From positions 199,879 to 263,878 of the forward strand of contig CAJNOJ010000073.1 in the NCBI GenBank assembly GCA_905250025.1: 64,000 nt of DNA, in the 5' to 3' direction. The translations under genes were made by a program, and so were the position numbers. Shown here one piece after another: positions 32,053 through 43,700 of this stretch. The notes beneath the pieces are model-generated. The model made no database searches. It had not been told where the DNA came from and worked only from the letters and a program-made list of their open reading frames with translations. The DNA comes from Adineta ricciae. Lineage: Eukaryota; Rotifera; Eurotatoria; Adinetida; Adinetidae. Numbering within the stretch: the first letter of the stretch is position 1; the number at the start of each line of letters is the position of its first letter.

Positions 32053-34964
32053 AACAAAACAAACGTGTGACACGTCGAGCACCGACTAGTTGAGTTTAGT
32101 TTCAATCCTAGTTGATAATTCATCATTCAATTGTAAGTCAAATAAGTGTTCTCTATCAAAAGCAGATCATTCAAAACTCATGGGAATCTCATTTACTTAC
32201 TTCTGATGAGCTATGAAAGAATAAACAACAAGACATCCTTTTTGGATTGATGTTCCTTTCAAACCGTTGACAAAGTGTATCATTTTCTTCTTTGTTATAC
32301 ATACAATGACTTTCGTACATTATAATTCATTGTTCAATGAGAGAGAGAGAGAGAGAGCATGTATTAGATGAGAACAAAGACACAATTCTCGGTCACGATT
32401 GAATGATCACCATCACCATTCTGTCTTCGACAACAATCGTGAGAGACAAAAAAATCAATACAAAGATACTCATGCGATTGATTTGATTGGTGAGAAGACG
32501 ATGATTAGGTGCAAATCGTATTTTCGTTTGTTTCGACTTTTTTTTAGACAACTCCAGCGAGTAGTCAATGTTTCAAGCGTTTTCTTCGACGCCATCTACT
32601 GGAATGTATATATTCACTAGTTAATGTATAAATTTGCTTCTACCAAACGATAAGTAGTAACTATACTCGTCGAGAATACATAGCAGAGACAGGAAATATT
32701 GGATTAACATTCCTCAGTGATAATACTTGATGTACATCATCAATGTGAATAAATTCCATAGTGTTAATTTTTTGCCTGCAGATTACCAGTACTTTTGTCT
32801 TGCGGACATCATCCATCAAGATATAAAAGTTGCATGTAACACGTTATAGTACAAACTGTATATGTGAAACAATTGCCCAGCGTTTATGTAATTAACACAG
32901 TGGGCTTGTTTTCCATCTCAACATTATTGATTCCTGCCATACAAATGTCATTTGTTCAACGGAAGTTACAAGAAGAATGATATTGTTTCCCCGCTCGGTA
33001 AAGATTGAGTTTATAAATAACTTTCTCAGAGATATCTCGTCTGTAAAATACTTTTAGCCACTCAGACTGGTCGGCAAATTAAAAATTAGATTCCTCAGCA
33101 TTTTGCTAAAGGTAATATAAAAACTCTAATCAAACAAGTCCAATTCATTCACTCATGTTTATCATTTCATTTAGATCTCCTCCTAAACATTTCTTCCAAC
33201 GTATTACAGTCTGATAGTTGGACAACAAACATGTGCAGAATAAAAGAATTCGAATGGACCGAACGACTGACCGACCAGAACTCCGGCTGAGTAATCACCA
33301 GCGTGATTCATTATCGGAAAATTCCAGCCGCATAGTCACAGCCTTGCAAAAAAGGACTTGTTACTCCATCTAAAACTAATATAAAACCTTCCTTTGACAT
33401 GCATAAATTGCTAAAGTCTCATTATTCTTCAATTTATTTTCAATAAATCGGTCTATCGGAGAAGCTTTCTTTTACCCGAACTCTGTCATGATGTTGATAG
33501 CAACTAGCGCACCTGATATACTAGGACGTATCAGAACTGCATTATTCTCCCGACAATATATACAAACAAAAGGAAATAATGACGGTCATCCTAATCAGAA
33601 GTCGAATTTTTGCAAGCTCGGTGCATCGAAGAGATCGACTAGCTATTCAATAATTGCCTGTAGAATTCAATTTGGTGACGCGAAAAGTCAACAGTGTTTA
33701 ATTTCAGCTCTTTCAACATTCGCCTGTCCGAACAAATTAAAGTAAAGATCGATCGTTTTCTCTCTAAAACAGATTTTATCTTCGGCAATCGTTAGAAGAA
33801 AGTTTTGTCGAAAAGATTCGTGTACACAGGTGGTACAATGGCAAGAATGTATAATATCTTCGTCGGTATCTCAATGACACTTCAAATCGACTTCTTGGCT
33901 GGTCAAATGAAGAAAGATGTTTATTTTCACTTGAATGAGTTGTACATACAGCAGCAGTATTCAATCTGTCAATCATTTCATATGAGTCAAAGGATAGCGG
34001 ATATGTTTGTGAACTTTGCGGCTCATTAAAAGATCTTCGAACAGATCTTTGCGAACTTCATCGATTAGATTGAGTGATTCAGCTACGAATGACACTTTTG
34101 TTACTCTTTGAATAGACATTCTTTCAACAGAAAATATTCCTTTTCAATCTCGATTTTAACCAATTCATTTCTACAGTAATTCTCATCTTCTCGTTTTTGC
34201 TTTTACGTATCTTTCTCAATTGATCCGCATAATTGCTTATTTACTATTGATTCTTTATTCAATTTGCAGTAAAATTCAATTGATTCTCAAGCTAAAATAG
34301 AAATATTTCATCGAACTTTGCTCAATAATAGAGTTCGGTTCCATCATCTATTCGATTTCAATGATTCTTGCTTCTTTTTATATACGACTAAATTTCTTAG
34401 TTCGATTTATTTTCTGTTTCTCTCAAGACTGAATTTCTGCTCAACGTTATTGAAAACCTGCCAAATGTTCTTCGAATCAGTTATCAAGACCACGGATCTT
34501 TTCTTGGCCGATTAACATTAACTCTGTTCACTCCGGCAGTCTGCGTCTTGTATATGAGAAAGTCACGGACAATCTAGAAGTGTTTTCATATATGTTCGGG
34601 AAGATTCTTCGATAGATGATAGGTAAAGATACCGTTCGGACTGTCGTTCAAACGAATCTTTGTTTCACAGGACTACGAAAACGACCGGAGTACGGAAAGT
34701 GGTCAGACAATTCGTTCGCAATGTTTACAGACAGTGGATGCATTAACAGTCAGAACAAGTCAATCGAGTAAGAATCTTTATTCTTAAATCTGACTTCATG
34801 TTTCCTCCTTTCAGACGTATTTTAACCAACGAATAACAATAGTAGAGGAAATACGATCAAACTACTAAATTTCTTCACACTCAACGATGCGCTTGCCCAC
34901 AGAGAACTTCTTTTGGAATAGCTTGAATAGCAAACTCTTTATTGACAAACAAAACGAGATCAAA
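32053..34964. other. Long intergenic region (unit A)
   Basis: Mostly featureless AT-rich DNA. It contains a (GA)n tract at 32339-32357 (shorter in unit B) and dispersed module copy ii (32286-32570). It also holds the empty site CTCAGAGATATC near 33025-33036 that carries a transposon in unit B. A 74-codon frame at 33805-34029 (+) is retained in unit B with an in-frame two-codon deletion but many substitutions on both strands, so its coding status is open. Confidence 0.5.
32286..32570 (+). repeat. Dispersed module, copy ii of unit A
   Basis: Collinear with copies i and iii: CTTTGTTATACATACAATGAC, AAAGACACAATTCTCGGTCACG, a CACCATTCTGTCTTCGACAACAATCGTG block, GATTTGATTGGTGAGAAGACG, then TTTTAGACAACTCCAGCGAG. 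It lies upstream of the LRR gene. Confidence 0.5.
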
Positions 34965-35279
34965 TCAAATAGCTGAACATCGAGAAACATTGCTAGTGCA
35001 ATAAATACCAGATATATATCCGACACCGCCTTGGTTTAAATTCATCTCGTACCATTTGTTGTTAGTTAACCCATCTCTCGTTACATTTTCACCTTTGACC
35101 CAACAATTAACTAAAAATTCGTCTTCAATACGAACAGTTCCTACAGACGCACATCGAGTGTTACTGCAGATAGAAATGCTGGTGTTTTGTTCGCATTGAA
35201 TGAAATCAACAACAGCAAGGATTGTATGAGTGATGTTCAGAAGCCAGAATATGATCAAAACGATAGAAAAGATGTACAT
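34965..35279 (-). CDS. Small secreted SH3b-like protein (unit A)
   Basis: 104 aa from ATG 35279: signal peptide MYIFSIVLIIFWLLNITHTILA, then a Cys-rich domain. The core VNCWVKGENV...NKWYEMNL...GVGYISGIYC matches the bacterial-type SH3 (SH3b) pattern, which in bacteria often binds cell-wall peptides. The cysteines probably pair (secreted fold). A role against, or derived from, bacteria is a guess. The frame is open 16 codons upstream, but the hydrophobic leader favours this start. The unit B copy at 56194-56508 is intact. Confidence 0.7.
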   Translation of the reverse strand: MYIFSIVLIIFWLLNITHTILAVVDFIQCEQNTSISICSNTRCASVGTVRIEDEFLVNCWVKGENVTRDGLTNNKWYEMNLNQGGVGYISGIYCTSNVSRCSAI

Positions 35280-35281
35280 AT

Positions 35282-35500
35282 TTTTCTTCTTTGTCTCATA
35301 CAATGACCTTCGAAAACAAAGACACAATCTTTGGTCACGGTTGAACGATCGTTATCACCACGTTGTCTTCAACAACAATCATAAAACGAAAAAAAACTGA
35401 TTGGAAGACATTCATTCGATTGGTTTGACCGCTGAGCAGACAAAACTAAAATTTAAAGCATTTGTCTCTATCAGCGATGTTTTTAGATGATTTCAGCAAA
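35282..35500 (+). repeat. Dispersed module, copy iii of unit A
   Basis: Lies directly upstream of the SH3b gene start. It contains CTTTGTCTCATACAATGACC, AAAGACACAATCTTTGGTCACG, a CACCACGTTGTCTTC block and TTTGACCGCTGAGCAGAC, followed by TTTTTAGATGATTTCAGC, in the same order as copies i and ii. Confidence 0.5.
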
Positions 35501-35588
35501 TATAATATGGTGTTAATTTTATAGTTCGTGTTTCAAATATTGCCTTCCTAGGCAATCCATAAAAATCATACTTCCATCTAGGTAGCCG

Positions 35589-35843
35589 ATGAACATAACG
35601 ACCTATTGTCTTCAACCATGGAAATTACTAGGCCGTCGAGCAAATACTATGGAAAAGTGCTCGCCTAACTTTGATACAACAGCTGCAGCGTGGATATTGA
35701 GTCATTTTACACATGAAACAATTCTACCGCATATCAATGCATGGCTAAACTTCCAAGGTTTGGTTTCTTTATGTAATGGATGCAAAAATATTTATCTCGG
35801 CAAACCTATACGTTATGTGAAGTCAATCGGAGTAAGACATTGA
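35589..35843 (+). pseudogene. Hypothetical protein fragment, nonsense mutation (unit A)
   Basis: A Cys-rich frame (MNITTYCLQPWKLLG...) that stops after SIGVRH. In unit B the same frame runs 22 codons further, because a TGC codon there is TGA here. No family is recognised and there is no signal peptide. It may be a remnant or a spurious frame. Confidence 0.3.
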
Positions 35844-36565
35844 ATTCAATGCCGTGGAGAAAAACAGCCAGCGCTGTTATGCTCGATGTTATCAGTTTTT
35901 GTTTAAATTGCATTTTTATTATTCGGTAAATACTCGATTTTCACACTCTTTATGTCGACAGCTCATACGTGAATACTTCTAGACTTCCCAATTTATCAGC
36001 ATATGTAAGCACAGCTTCACCTTTCTGTTGGGACATATTTTAAAGTAATTTATGAACTCCAGCCAAGTAAGTTCGATTGACCAATCGCTATTTACCTAAC
36101 TTCGAACCGAAAACTTCTGTTATTTAGAATATGAAAACACGAAAGTGTAGAGTTAGACGATGTATCTGCACAGAATTATCACGAGCGTGATATATTATCG
36201 GAAAAATGATAACATCACTGAAAATGTTTCTTCATCCGACCACAAGCCAAATCAGCATTAGCTCATTACAGTGTGTCATCGCCATTATAATAATGATATG
36301 ACCTCTTCCAATTCGCTTTTAGTGAATTGATTACTTGAGAGACTGATCGTAATCGAATTGTAAAATAGGCATATCAACCTACCGTGCAAAGTTTCCACAA
36401 AATATCATCGAATTCTATGAAAACAATCCTTTGAAATCGTTCTTCAAGAATATTTTCTGGTACGATTTAATACTTTTTCAATAGTGTGTTTCACAAAAGA
36501 ATAAAAACGATTTCAAAGCAGTGAATAGTTGATGATTATGAGTTATCCGTTCGTGTATGAACGTC
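35844..36565. other. Intergenic region (unit A)
   Basis: No gene is seen. Around 36170-36215 a GCGTGAT..ATTATCGGAAAA sequence resembles one at ~33300-33320, a further sign of ancient local duplication inside the unit. The site TCAATAGTGTGTTTC (36478-36492) is the empty counterpart of a solo LTR in unit B. Confidence 0.5.
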
Positions 36566-37867
36566 TCACACACATCCGCATGCAACGTCATTGAATTCTT
36601 CAGGAAGTTTGTATTCATTTACTAATGTATCATGTTCTGCATCAACAACAATGACCCAACGCAGGATTTGCTCCGGACTTTTGATACAGAATTCGTCACG
36701 GATCTCATCGACATGATTGTAATAAACCGTATCATACTCGTCCCACCACGAATCTGTATTCCGTACTTTATCTAGTTCATTCTTCGTTACTTGTAATACT
36801 TTACCCATCCGAATCTCTGCACATATAATAGCACCTCCGTGTCTCGCTTTGCCTAAAGTAGATGCTTGTGATCGAGCGAAATATATACCGAAGCCGAGCA
36901 TTTGCGGCGGCTTGTTGCTAATTCGAAAGTCACTGTGGGCAATGCTTGCTGCAGCTTGGACACTTGTTTGGTGAAAACCAATGTAGCGGCCGTGTTCGCG
37001 CGTATGTATCTCTCGTTTGCGCACTTCTGACCAGCGAAGTTGAGGTGTATGTGCATCACGATGAAAGATTAGTACATGTTCCATACTCCTAACAGTGCAC
37101 TCCTGCCCGTTATCACATGGTTGATCGCCGAGTTTCATTGTTCGATTATTGCCGAGAAGGTGGTGAGGAATGTAACGTCTGTGCTTTTTTGATAGCGGTT
37201 CAGTACTTTTGTTTTCCAATTCGTATGACGGTAAATAATGCCACCATATTCGATAATGCAGTACTTGAAGAAGAATTGCCAAAAGCAAGAATAGCCACGA
37301 TGCACCACACAATCCTGCCAATGAGTTTCCTGCCGACTTAATTCCTGCCGCTAGATAGATAATAAATGCTGTAAATCGACAGACCAAGCAGAGAAACAGA
37401 AGAACCATCCGAATCACAAAACGATGCTTTGGTCGAGTGACATAACACGGACAATTACAATTCAATGTAACGAAACGTTGCACAGCAGGACTATGGCACA
37501 TTTGTCCGATGCATTCTAGTAATTCGTCTTGTTGCTTTTTCTCTTTTTTCGAATCGTAGCAACATACCACGCACAGAATATAAGCGCATGATGCCGAAAT
37601 AAAGAACAGCATCACCAATGCAATAGCTGATCCAATCATATCGATTATATATCCAATTAACGCTGTACTATTGTCTCCCACGCTCTTGTTCTTGCCATTA
37701 TCATCTCGGTAGCCGGAGTAGAAAATTATTATTCGGATGAATGCAAATATACTGTCCAAAATAACTACTGTTATGTTGTAAGAATGTAAACGTCGATAAG
37801 AGCTTACATCACGAAATTTAGCAGAAGACAGTGTCGACCTCAACCACATCGCTGAACAAACCGGCAA
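36566..37867 (-). CDS. Membrane-anchored PARP-like ADP-ribosyltransferase (unit A)
   Basis: 433 aa. Four hydrophobic segments lie in residues ~30-220 (VVILDSIFAFIRIIIFYSG; ALIGYIIDMIGSAIALVMLF; FVIRMVLLFLCLVCRFTAF; GLCGASWLFLLLAILLQVL). A C-terminal domain with the PARP catalytic signature follows. His near 298 (YIGFHQTS), Tyr near 328 (GFGIYFARSQAS) and Glu near 392 (RDEFCIKSPEQILRWVIV) give the complete H-Y-E triad, so mono- or poly-ADP-ribosylation with NAD is likely. The GA-I-I-C-A-E beta strand of the fold is also present. A 4TM-PARP arrangement is unusual; known membrane PARPs are tail-anchored. It is intronless and divergent from the ankyrin-ART gene, with ~470 bases between the starts. 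Confidence 0.8.
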   Translation of the reverse strand: MPVCSAMWLRSTLSSAKFRDVSSYRRLHSYNITVVILDSIFAFIRIIIFYSGYRDDNGKNKSVGDNSTALIGYIIDMIGSAIALVMLFFISASCAYILCVVCCYDSKKEKKQQDELLECIGQMCHSPAVQRFVTLNCNCPCYVTRPKHRFVIRMVLLFLCLVCRFTAFIIYLAAGIKSAGNSLAGLCGASWLFLLLAILLQVLHYRIWWHYLPSYELENKSTEPLSKKHRRYIPHHLLGNNRTMKLGDQPCDNGQECTVRSMEHVLIFHRDAHTPQLRWSEVRKREIHTREHGRYIGFHQTSVQAAASIAHSDFRISNKPPQMLGFGIYFARSQASTLGKARHGGAIICAEIRMGKVLQVTKNELDKVRNTDSWWDEYDTVYYNHVDEIRDEFCIKSPEQILRWVIVVDAEHDTLVNEYKLPEEFNDVACGCV

Positions 37868-38337
37868 GCAACTGATCTCGAAACAAGTGTGAAAGCGAAT
37901 GTCGCATTCCAGGTGCTTATAATTATATCATAGGACTAAATACCAGACCTCAGATAAGAATTCTACCGTTACTTCGTTTTGTTTGCCTAGAAAGTGTTTT
38001 ATGTTTGTAACGGTGTCAACTTCATCGTTGCACGGTATTTCAAGGTTAAGCCAACGGAATGCGTTGTCATATACTTATAGTCAAAAATCGAAGTTTTTCT
38101 ACGGAATTAAATTCTTGTCTGTCGTGAATCAATCATTTGTATTTAATTCTACTAAGACATTTTTGAGAAAAGAATGTTGTGTTTTGATAAATGCAGATGC
38201 TTCTTATCAGCATAAGAAAGATACATAAAACATTTTTCAGCGAAATCTTGCTCGATACTCTTCTAGATAACAGTTAAGTATTCTTCTCTTCACATGCAGC
38301 TTTAGTGTATCAGTTCGAAGTCAACAACAATATAACA
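37868..38337. promoter_or_regulatory. Shared intergenic region of the PARP-like and ART genes (unit A)
   Basis: 470 bases between two divergent starts, so a bidirectional promoter is likely. No TATA or factor site is certain. An 81-codon frame inside it is not supported. The equivalent in unit B is 59471-59940. Confidence 0.4.
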
Positions 38338-39259
38338 ATGGGAACAAGCAACAGTCGTAAGTTGGAGAATTTCTATTCAGCTTGCTGTACGAATCAAATC
38401 AGCGAAGTAAAAGAGCATTTAAATAAACTATCAATAAGCGAATTAAACCAACATCACGCCAATGGCAATACGGCCTTACACACTGCCTGTCAGAATGGTT
38501 TTCACGAAATCGTTCAAATGTTACTCAGGAAGGGCGCTTCTAGTACAGCTCTCAATGATGATCGACAAACACCTGTTGATCTTGCAAAAACACCTCAAAT
38601 AAGAGCACTTTTTAAACAAGCAGCAGGAAGCCGAGATCGAGCACGTTTTGGTGCATTGTTAGGACAAATAGAATGGAATTTTTCGAGCGATCATGCGAAA
38701 TGGTACTGTCAATACAGCAAAGCGAGTTTTGCAACCCATGAAATAACACTTGATCAAGTTGTATCTCGAGTGTTGACCGATAAAGAAGTACGAAGATTTA
38801 AAGAAATGAGCAATGTAAGAAGTATACTTAAAGAATGTCAGACCAAACAAGACCCTAATTATTTACTGAGAGCTTATACCTGTGATTCGGACTTTTACAA
38901 AGAACTTAATAAAACTTTGGCTAGAGAAGATGGAGTAGTTGAGAAAGAAGACGTGCTCAAACGTTGGGATTTCGTGTATACTGCGGCAATTTTAAACCGA
39001 CCGGATTTGAAAACATTTCAATACAAAGGCATCACTTATCGTGGTATGTGGATCACTGAGGAAGACTTAGCATCATACAAAGTTGGTGCAAAAATGTATA
39101 ATAAAAGCTTCTTGTCAACATCGAAAATTATCGAAGTCGCCGAAGATTTCCTATACAAGCATATGGATTTAAGTAAGGCACCTGTCATATGCGAGTATCA
39201 TATCAGCACACCAAAGATTTCGTTAGACATTTCGAAATACTCTGTATTTGAAAACGAGC
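38338..39259 (+). CDS. Ankyrin + ARTC-type ADP-ribosyltransferase, cut at scaffold N (unit A)
   Basis: Starts MGTSNSRK, a good N-myristoylation signal, so membrane attachment is plausible. The frame is open 11 codons upstream. Two ankyrin repeats lie at ~residues 37-88 (GNTALHTACQNGFHEIVQML; DDRQTPVDLAK). The R-S-E type ART domain follows: Arg in YRGMW (~235) and Ser-Thr-Ser in FLSTSK (~262). The final ExE motif (EQE) is missing here because the sequence meets an N at 39260 and then an unrelated LTR. The unit B and C copies show the missing end. ARTC enzymes transfer ADP-ribose from NAD to arginine. Confidence 0.8.
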
Positions 39260-39260
39260 N
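39260..39260. other. Single N, probable contig join
   Basis: Coding sequence of the ART gene stops at this base and LTR sequence begins on the other side, with no transition. It marks a join between contigs or haplotypes. Confidence 0.8.
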
Positions 39261-39380
39261 GCTCGAGAGACGAAACTCAATCTGTTTATTCGAAAACAGA
39301 ACAAAGAAGAATGTAGAAGAACGATAAGAGAAAACAGATGGAGAATGATGTGAAGGTATGTTATGAACATGCCTGTAACA
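39261..39380 (-). mobile_element. LTR fragment (TGTTACAGG family), minus orientation
   Basis: The 120 bases match the first part of the LTR at 17684-17803 exactly. Its TG end is at 39380 and host-like sequence (ATGAGTCATA) follows directly, so this is the outer edge of a 5' LTR or a solo LTR whose other half was lost at the N. Confidence 0.7.
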
Positions 39381-39998
39381 ATGAGTCATATATCTGAAGG
39401 TTGGAAATATCTAAAAATTTTCTTTCATCTGAACGGTGATTTTAATGGAGATGGTGTAGACATCATATATACACTAGAATGTATGCTATTATCTATTGCG
39501 CCTTCTCCACAATCGCTTCGTTCTCATACTAAGATCATGTTAAGGTGCGGCTTCACAATGCACGACATAGGACGAGAAACGAAAAGACAATTAAGCAGCC
39601 GATATTCATGATACAGCTCGGTCAGAAACGCACAATAAAAATTACTCATTAAAATGTGTTAATTAATGATGAAATGCGCTCTTCGTATTTGAATAACATT
39701 TGATCTGATGTTCTAATGCAATAATAAGTATATTTTTGCACTTCACATGAAATTATACGGTTACAATAATACGACGTCATAGATCTTTTCTCTCTCTCTC
39801 TATTCTTTCATTCTGACATAACGTATTCGTTTATCAAAAACTATGATCATGTGCGTTCTCCTTAAGCGTTTGATTACTTCACATATAAACGCAAACAAAA
39901 GGTGATGAATAGAGAGACAAAATACACGTTTTCTTATTCGATCGACAAGTACATCTCTATTGCCTTCAGCGAATATTAAACAACGTCCTTTGTGAAAT
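39381..39998. other. Intergenic region at the start of unit B
   Basis: No supported gene. An 82-codon frame starting in the LTR (39363-39611) has no recognisable domain. Homology with unit A begins near 39726. Confidence 0.5.
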
Positions 39999-40313
39999 AT
40001 GTCCAACATAAGTATTCAAATTGGAAACGATCGAATTCAAGGGAAATCTGTCGGTTCGAATCGATGGCAATTCTGGTTACACGATAAACGATTCAATATT
40101 GATTCTTCTGATGCAGTTGATGATGCTATAGAAATACTAGCCGAACGAGAGATTACCGTGGGAGGAAAACTAGTCCGTCCAAATGTATGGACAGCAGAAT
40201 ATTCGTTTTACGGCGCTTCATCATGGGGTACCGTTTATATACAGTACACTTTGCAATTCGATACAGCATCAATGAAAGGAACTGTTAAAAGTGAAACAAA
40301 CGTCGATGCTTAA
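39999..40313 (+). CDS. Conserved hypothetical 104-aa protein (unit B)
   Basis: Same length and frame as the unit A protein; starts MSNISIQIGNDRIQGKSVG. Differences are few and mild (V8I, I18V, C23W, D50E, E55G, T91A). Silent differences exceed these, consistent with purifying selection. Function unknown. Confidence 0.7.
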   Translation: MSNISIQIGNDRIQGKSVGSNRWQFWLHDKRFNIDSSDAVDDAIEILAEREITVGGKLVRPNVWTAEYSFYGASSWGTVYIQYTLQFDTASMKGTVKSETNVDA

Positions 40314-40732
40314 TGAAAACAAAACGACCAATAGAGAGCCTGGCATTTTCCATTTTTCACTAGTTGAACTGATTACATATAGAATAAACCTATGTCTATT
40401 TTTGATAATTATAATATGCGAAGTTCAGTTTCCAGGCTAACTAACATTTATCACTGAAGACAACTCTAGCTTTAACCAGTCAGATAAAAAATTATGATAT
40501 TGCGTGATATAATAGCTTTTTTCTCTTAAATCTACTGAATATCATGCGTTTGTTGATATTTACAATTGCGTTTTAATTGTTGACTAAATATCCGTTAGTA
40601 AAAAAAGAAAAACTGTCATGGTTTATGATACATCTGTCGTTAAATTTCGAGCTCAACTAAGAATAAAATATGACGCAGATACATAGTTTTCTTCTACACT
40701 CATTTGTTCTCGCTTTTATATATATTATTTTC

Positions 40733-43700
40733 ATGATGAAGTGCTTATCGATCGTTATTCTTTGGAATCTATTCTTCCTTTCAGGCTCGGACATATCGCA
40801 GCCGACCTATAACCTTTACAATACCGATACGATGACAAGTGACGTTGATCACGATTGTCTCTATTTTTCAATCATTAATGATCCCGATATCCATGAAAGA
40901 TGGGCAATAAGTCAACAGGATGTGGAATACTGTATTCGAACAAAGGAGGAAGGTGTGAGTGACGACAATGAAAACGCTATATCATCTATATTACCTTTCG
41001 ATGAATTAAAAAAGAGAAATATCACTTCTGAAAATCTCTTGAAATGGTCGGCTCCTATTGATACTGTCGAACACTACGAACATTATTTACAAACGAACAG
41101 ATCCACATTATTTACTCAATTTTATAATTGTATGCTGCCATGGTTTGGACCGTTTTGTCAGTATAGAATGATTTCATATCGACCGTTTTCTCATCTCATT
41201 CAAATGAGACTTACCGATAAACAAGTACACTACAAGAGTACGAAAATAACCTGTTACATGCATATTCAGTGCAATATTAATCCAGCTTTGCTTTGTCTTG
41301 ACTGGCGTGAGGTATGCGATGGAAAGATTGATTGTTTAAACGGTGGCGAGGACGAAAAGGATTGTTTTGAACTTGAAATCAATCGCTGCGAGGAACATGA
41401 ATATCAATGTCGGAATGGGATGTGCATTGACAAAGAGTTTCTGCTCGACGGATATGTCAGCGCGAATAACATGGAATGTTTGGACGGCTCAGATGAAACC
41501 GGACATCGTCTGCTGATACCCTGCTCAAGAGATTCATCTTTTTCATGCGAAGATATCTTCTCTCCACGCTTGACAGACTTTAATTGTGGAGATGGAACAT
41601 TTCTCAGTGTACTTATATCACACAATCACATGAGTTGTGCAAATGAACGAAATCGAGCACTTAATTACTTATCTGATTGGCACAATCCGGGAAGCTTGCA
41701 TTATCCGCGTTGTTTCAAAACTCTCATGTGTGCATCAAATTTGAGATTATTAAATAACTTCGATCTGTATTGCAAAAAATTATGTAATAGTAGTGAAGAA
41801 TGTAAACTTCATACCCTCCAACAATGTCCATCGGCATTTCTCGCACCTGATTTTCCGATATGGCACAGTCATGTTAAATACGGCTATTTTTCGAATCAGA
41901 CTATAAAAAAAATAGGAAATCTACCGCACTTTGTATGTTATAACGAGACTCTCTGTCCACACATCGCTTCAACATTCATGCTCGAAAATTCTACGTGCTT
42001 ACATGTCAACCAGTCAGACCCAGAAGCGATTGATACTGTGTATGACATATTTCGCTCATGCGATAACACCTTTCAAACCGGAGATGAGGTTAGCTGTACG
42101 GATTCGACAATGGTGCGTTGTGCGAAAACAAATCGGTGTATACCGAAGCGTCGAATTATGGACGGTGTTGTAGATTGCTATCATGCTTTTGATGAATCAC
42201 TTTCGATTGATTCGTGTGCATTAAATGATCAATATCGTTTTCCATGTACATCTGAACAGAAATGTTTAGCGCCGATTTTGGTCGATGACAAGAAAATACA
42301 TTGTAATAACAGAGAAGATGAAACTAGCCTAATGGGAGTTGCTAGAGACATTCATAAACTACCGTTTATTGCCTTTTGTGATGGGAAAAATGACCTTTTA
42401 TCGGTGAATAACGAAACGGAGGAAACTCACTGTGAAGCATGGCCATGTGCGAATGCATATACACGCTGCAATCAGTATTGGAATTGTCCAAATGGTATTG
42501 ATGAAGTTAATTGCTCATCAGTTTCTTCATGTCCTGTAAACCATCATCCTTGTTTGTTACCGCACACTCATAAGATGGGTTGTTTGCACATCGATCGTGT
42601 CGAAGATGGAATTATGGATTGTCTTGGAGCAACAGACGAACCGTCCTATTGTAAAGCGTTCGATGCAGGAAACAAGTTTCTACACTACCATTGTTGGAAT
42701 GATACTAAGTGTGTATCAGTGTCAACTGCTTGTCTATATTGTCATGACATCAATGACGTTATCGTATTATGTGACAAATCTAATCCCGTTAACGTAGCTT
42801 TCTTTCATTACTTTGCTGAACGAGATTTTGCTGGTGCTACTCTGATGTTAAAAGCACAATTTTCTCATAAGTCATCGTCTGTGTACCCTTCGATTCAATT
42901 ACCATCAACAGTTCATAAACAAATATCCAGTAACATGATAACAACAGAGAAAACGTCTCGCATTCAACTGCTTAACGACTCCAGATTGTGGTTATGTAAC
43001 AAAGGTCTCGTAATTCTCGTTGGTAAGAACGAAACCAAACAATGTCTCTGTCCAGAAACTTACTATGGCAATCATTGCCAATACCAAAATCAACGCGTTA
43101 GTCTTACTCTTCGATTACATCAAGAAAAATTATTCAAATTCACTGTGATTGGCATTATTATCAGACTTGTGGATACAACAGGTTTTATTCAATCCTATGA
43201 ACAAATTACCTACGTTCCAGTGACCCATTGCAATGCTAAATACAATATGTATCTTCTTTATCACCATCGACCGAAAAACACAACGGAAAACTATACAATT
43301 TATATTGATGCTTATGATAAAGTAGATCTTCTTTATCTCACGAGTTGGATCTATCCAGTGAAATTAAAATTTATGCCTGTCAATCGTATGAGTGTTCAGT
43401 TGATTATACCCGCAAAGCAAGATTGTCGGTTGGTATGTAGTGAGAAATACTTCGAACTATTAAGAAACGACCGTCGCCAATCCTGTCGGTGTGTAAGTCG
43501 AATACAAGCAACTGTCGACAAGTGCAGTTGTTCTTCCGAATCGATCTGTGTTGGTATGAAAGAAAATCGATCCATCTGTCTTTGTCCTCTGCACAAAACA
43601 GGACCACGCTGTTATTTGAATTCCATCTGTGAAACGAACAATTCATGTGTAAACAAAGGCATTTGTGTACCTCATGATTCGCGACATTCTCCGACAAATT

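Noticed and set aside
32200-32225. CTGATGAGCTATGAAAG, resembling a hammerhead ribozyme core (also in unit B)
   Set aside because: No stem II can form between CTGATGA and GAAA, and the flanks do not give pairing stems or a proper cleavage site.
33488-33745. 85-codon frame (+)
   Set aside because: Unit B has indels and a ~180-base block in this stretch, so the frame is not kept.
33776-34029. Overlapping frames on both strands, open in both units
   Set aside because: Both strands are equally open and many substitutions change residues, so neither can be preferred as coding.
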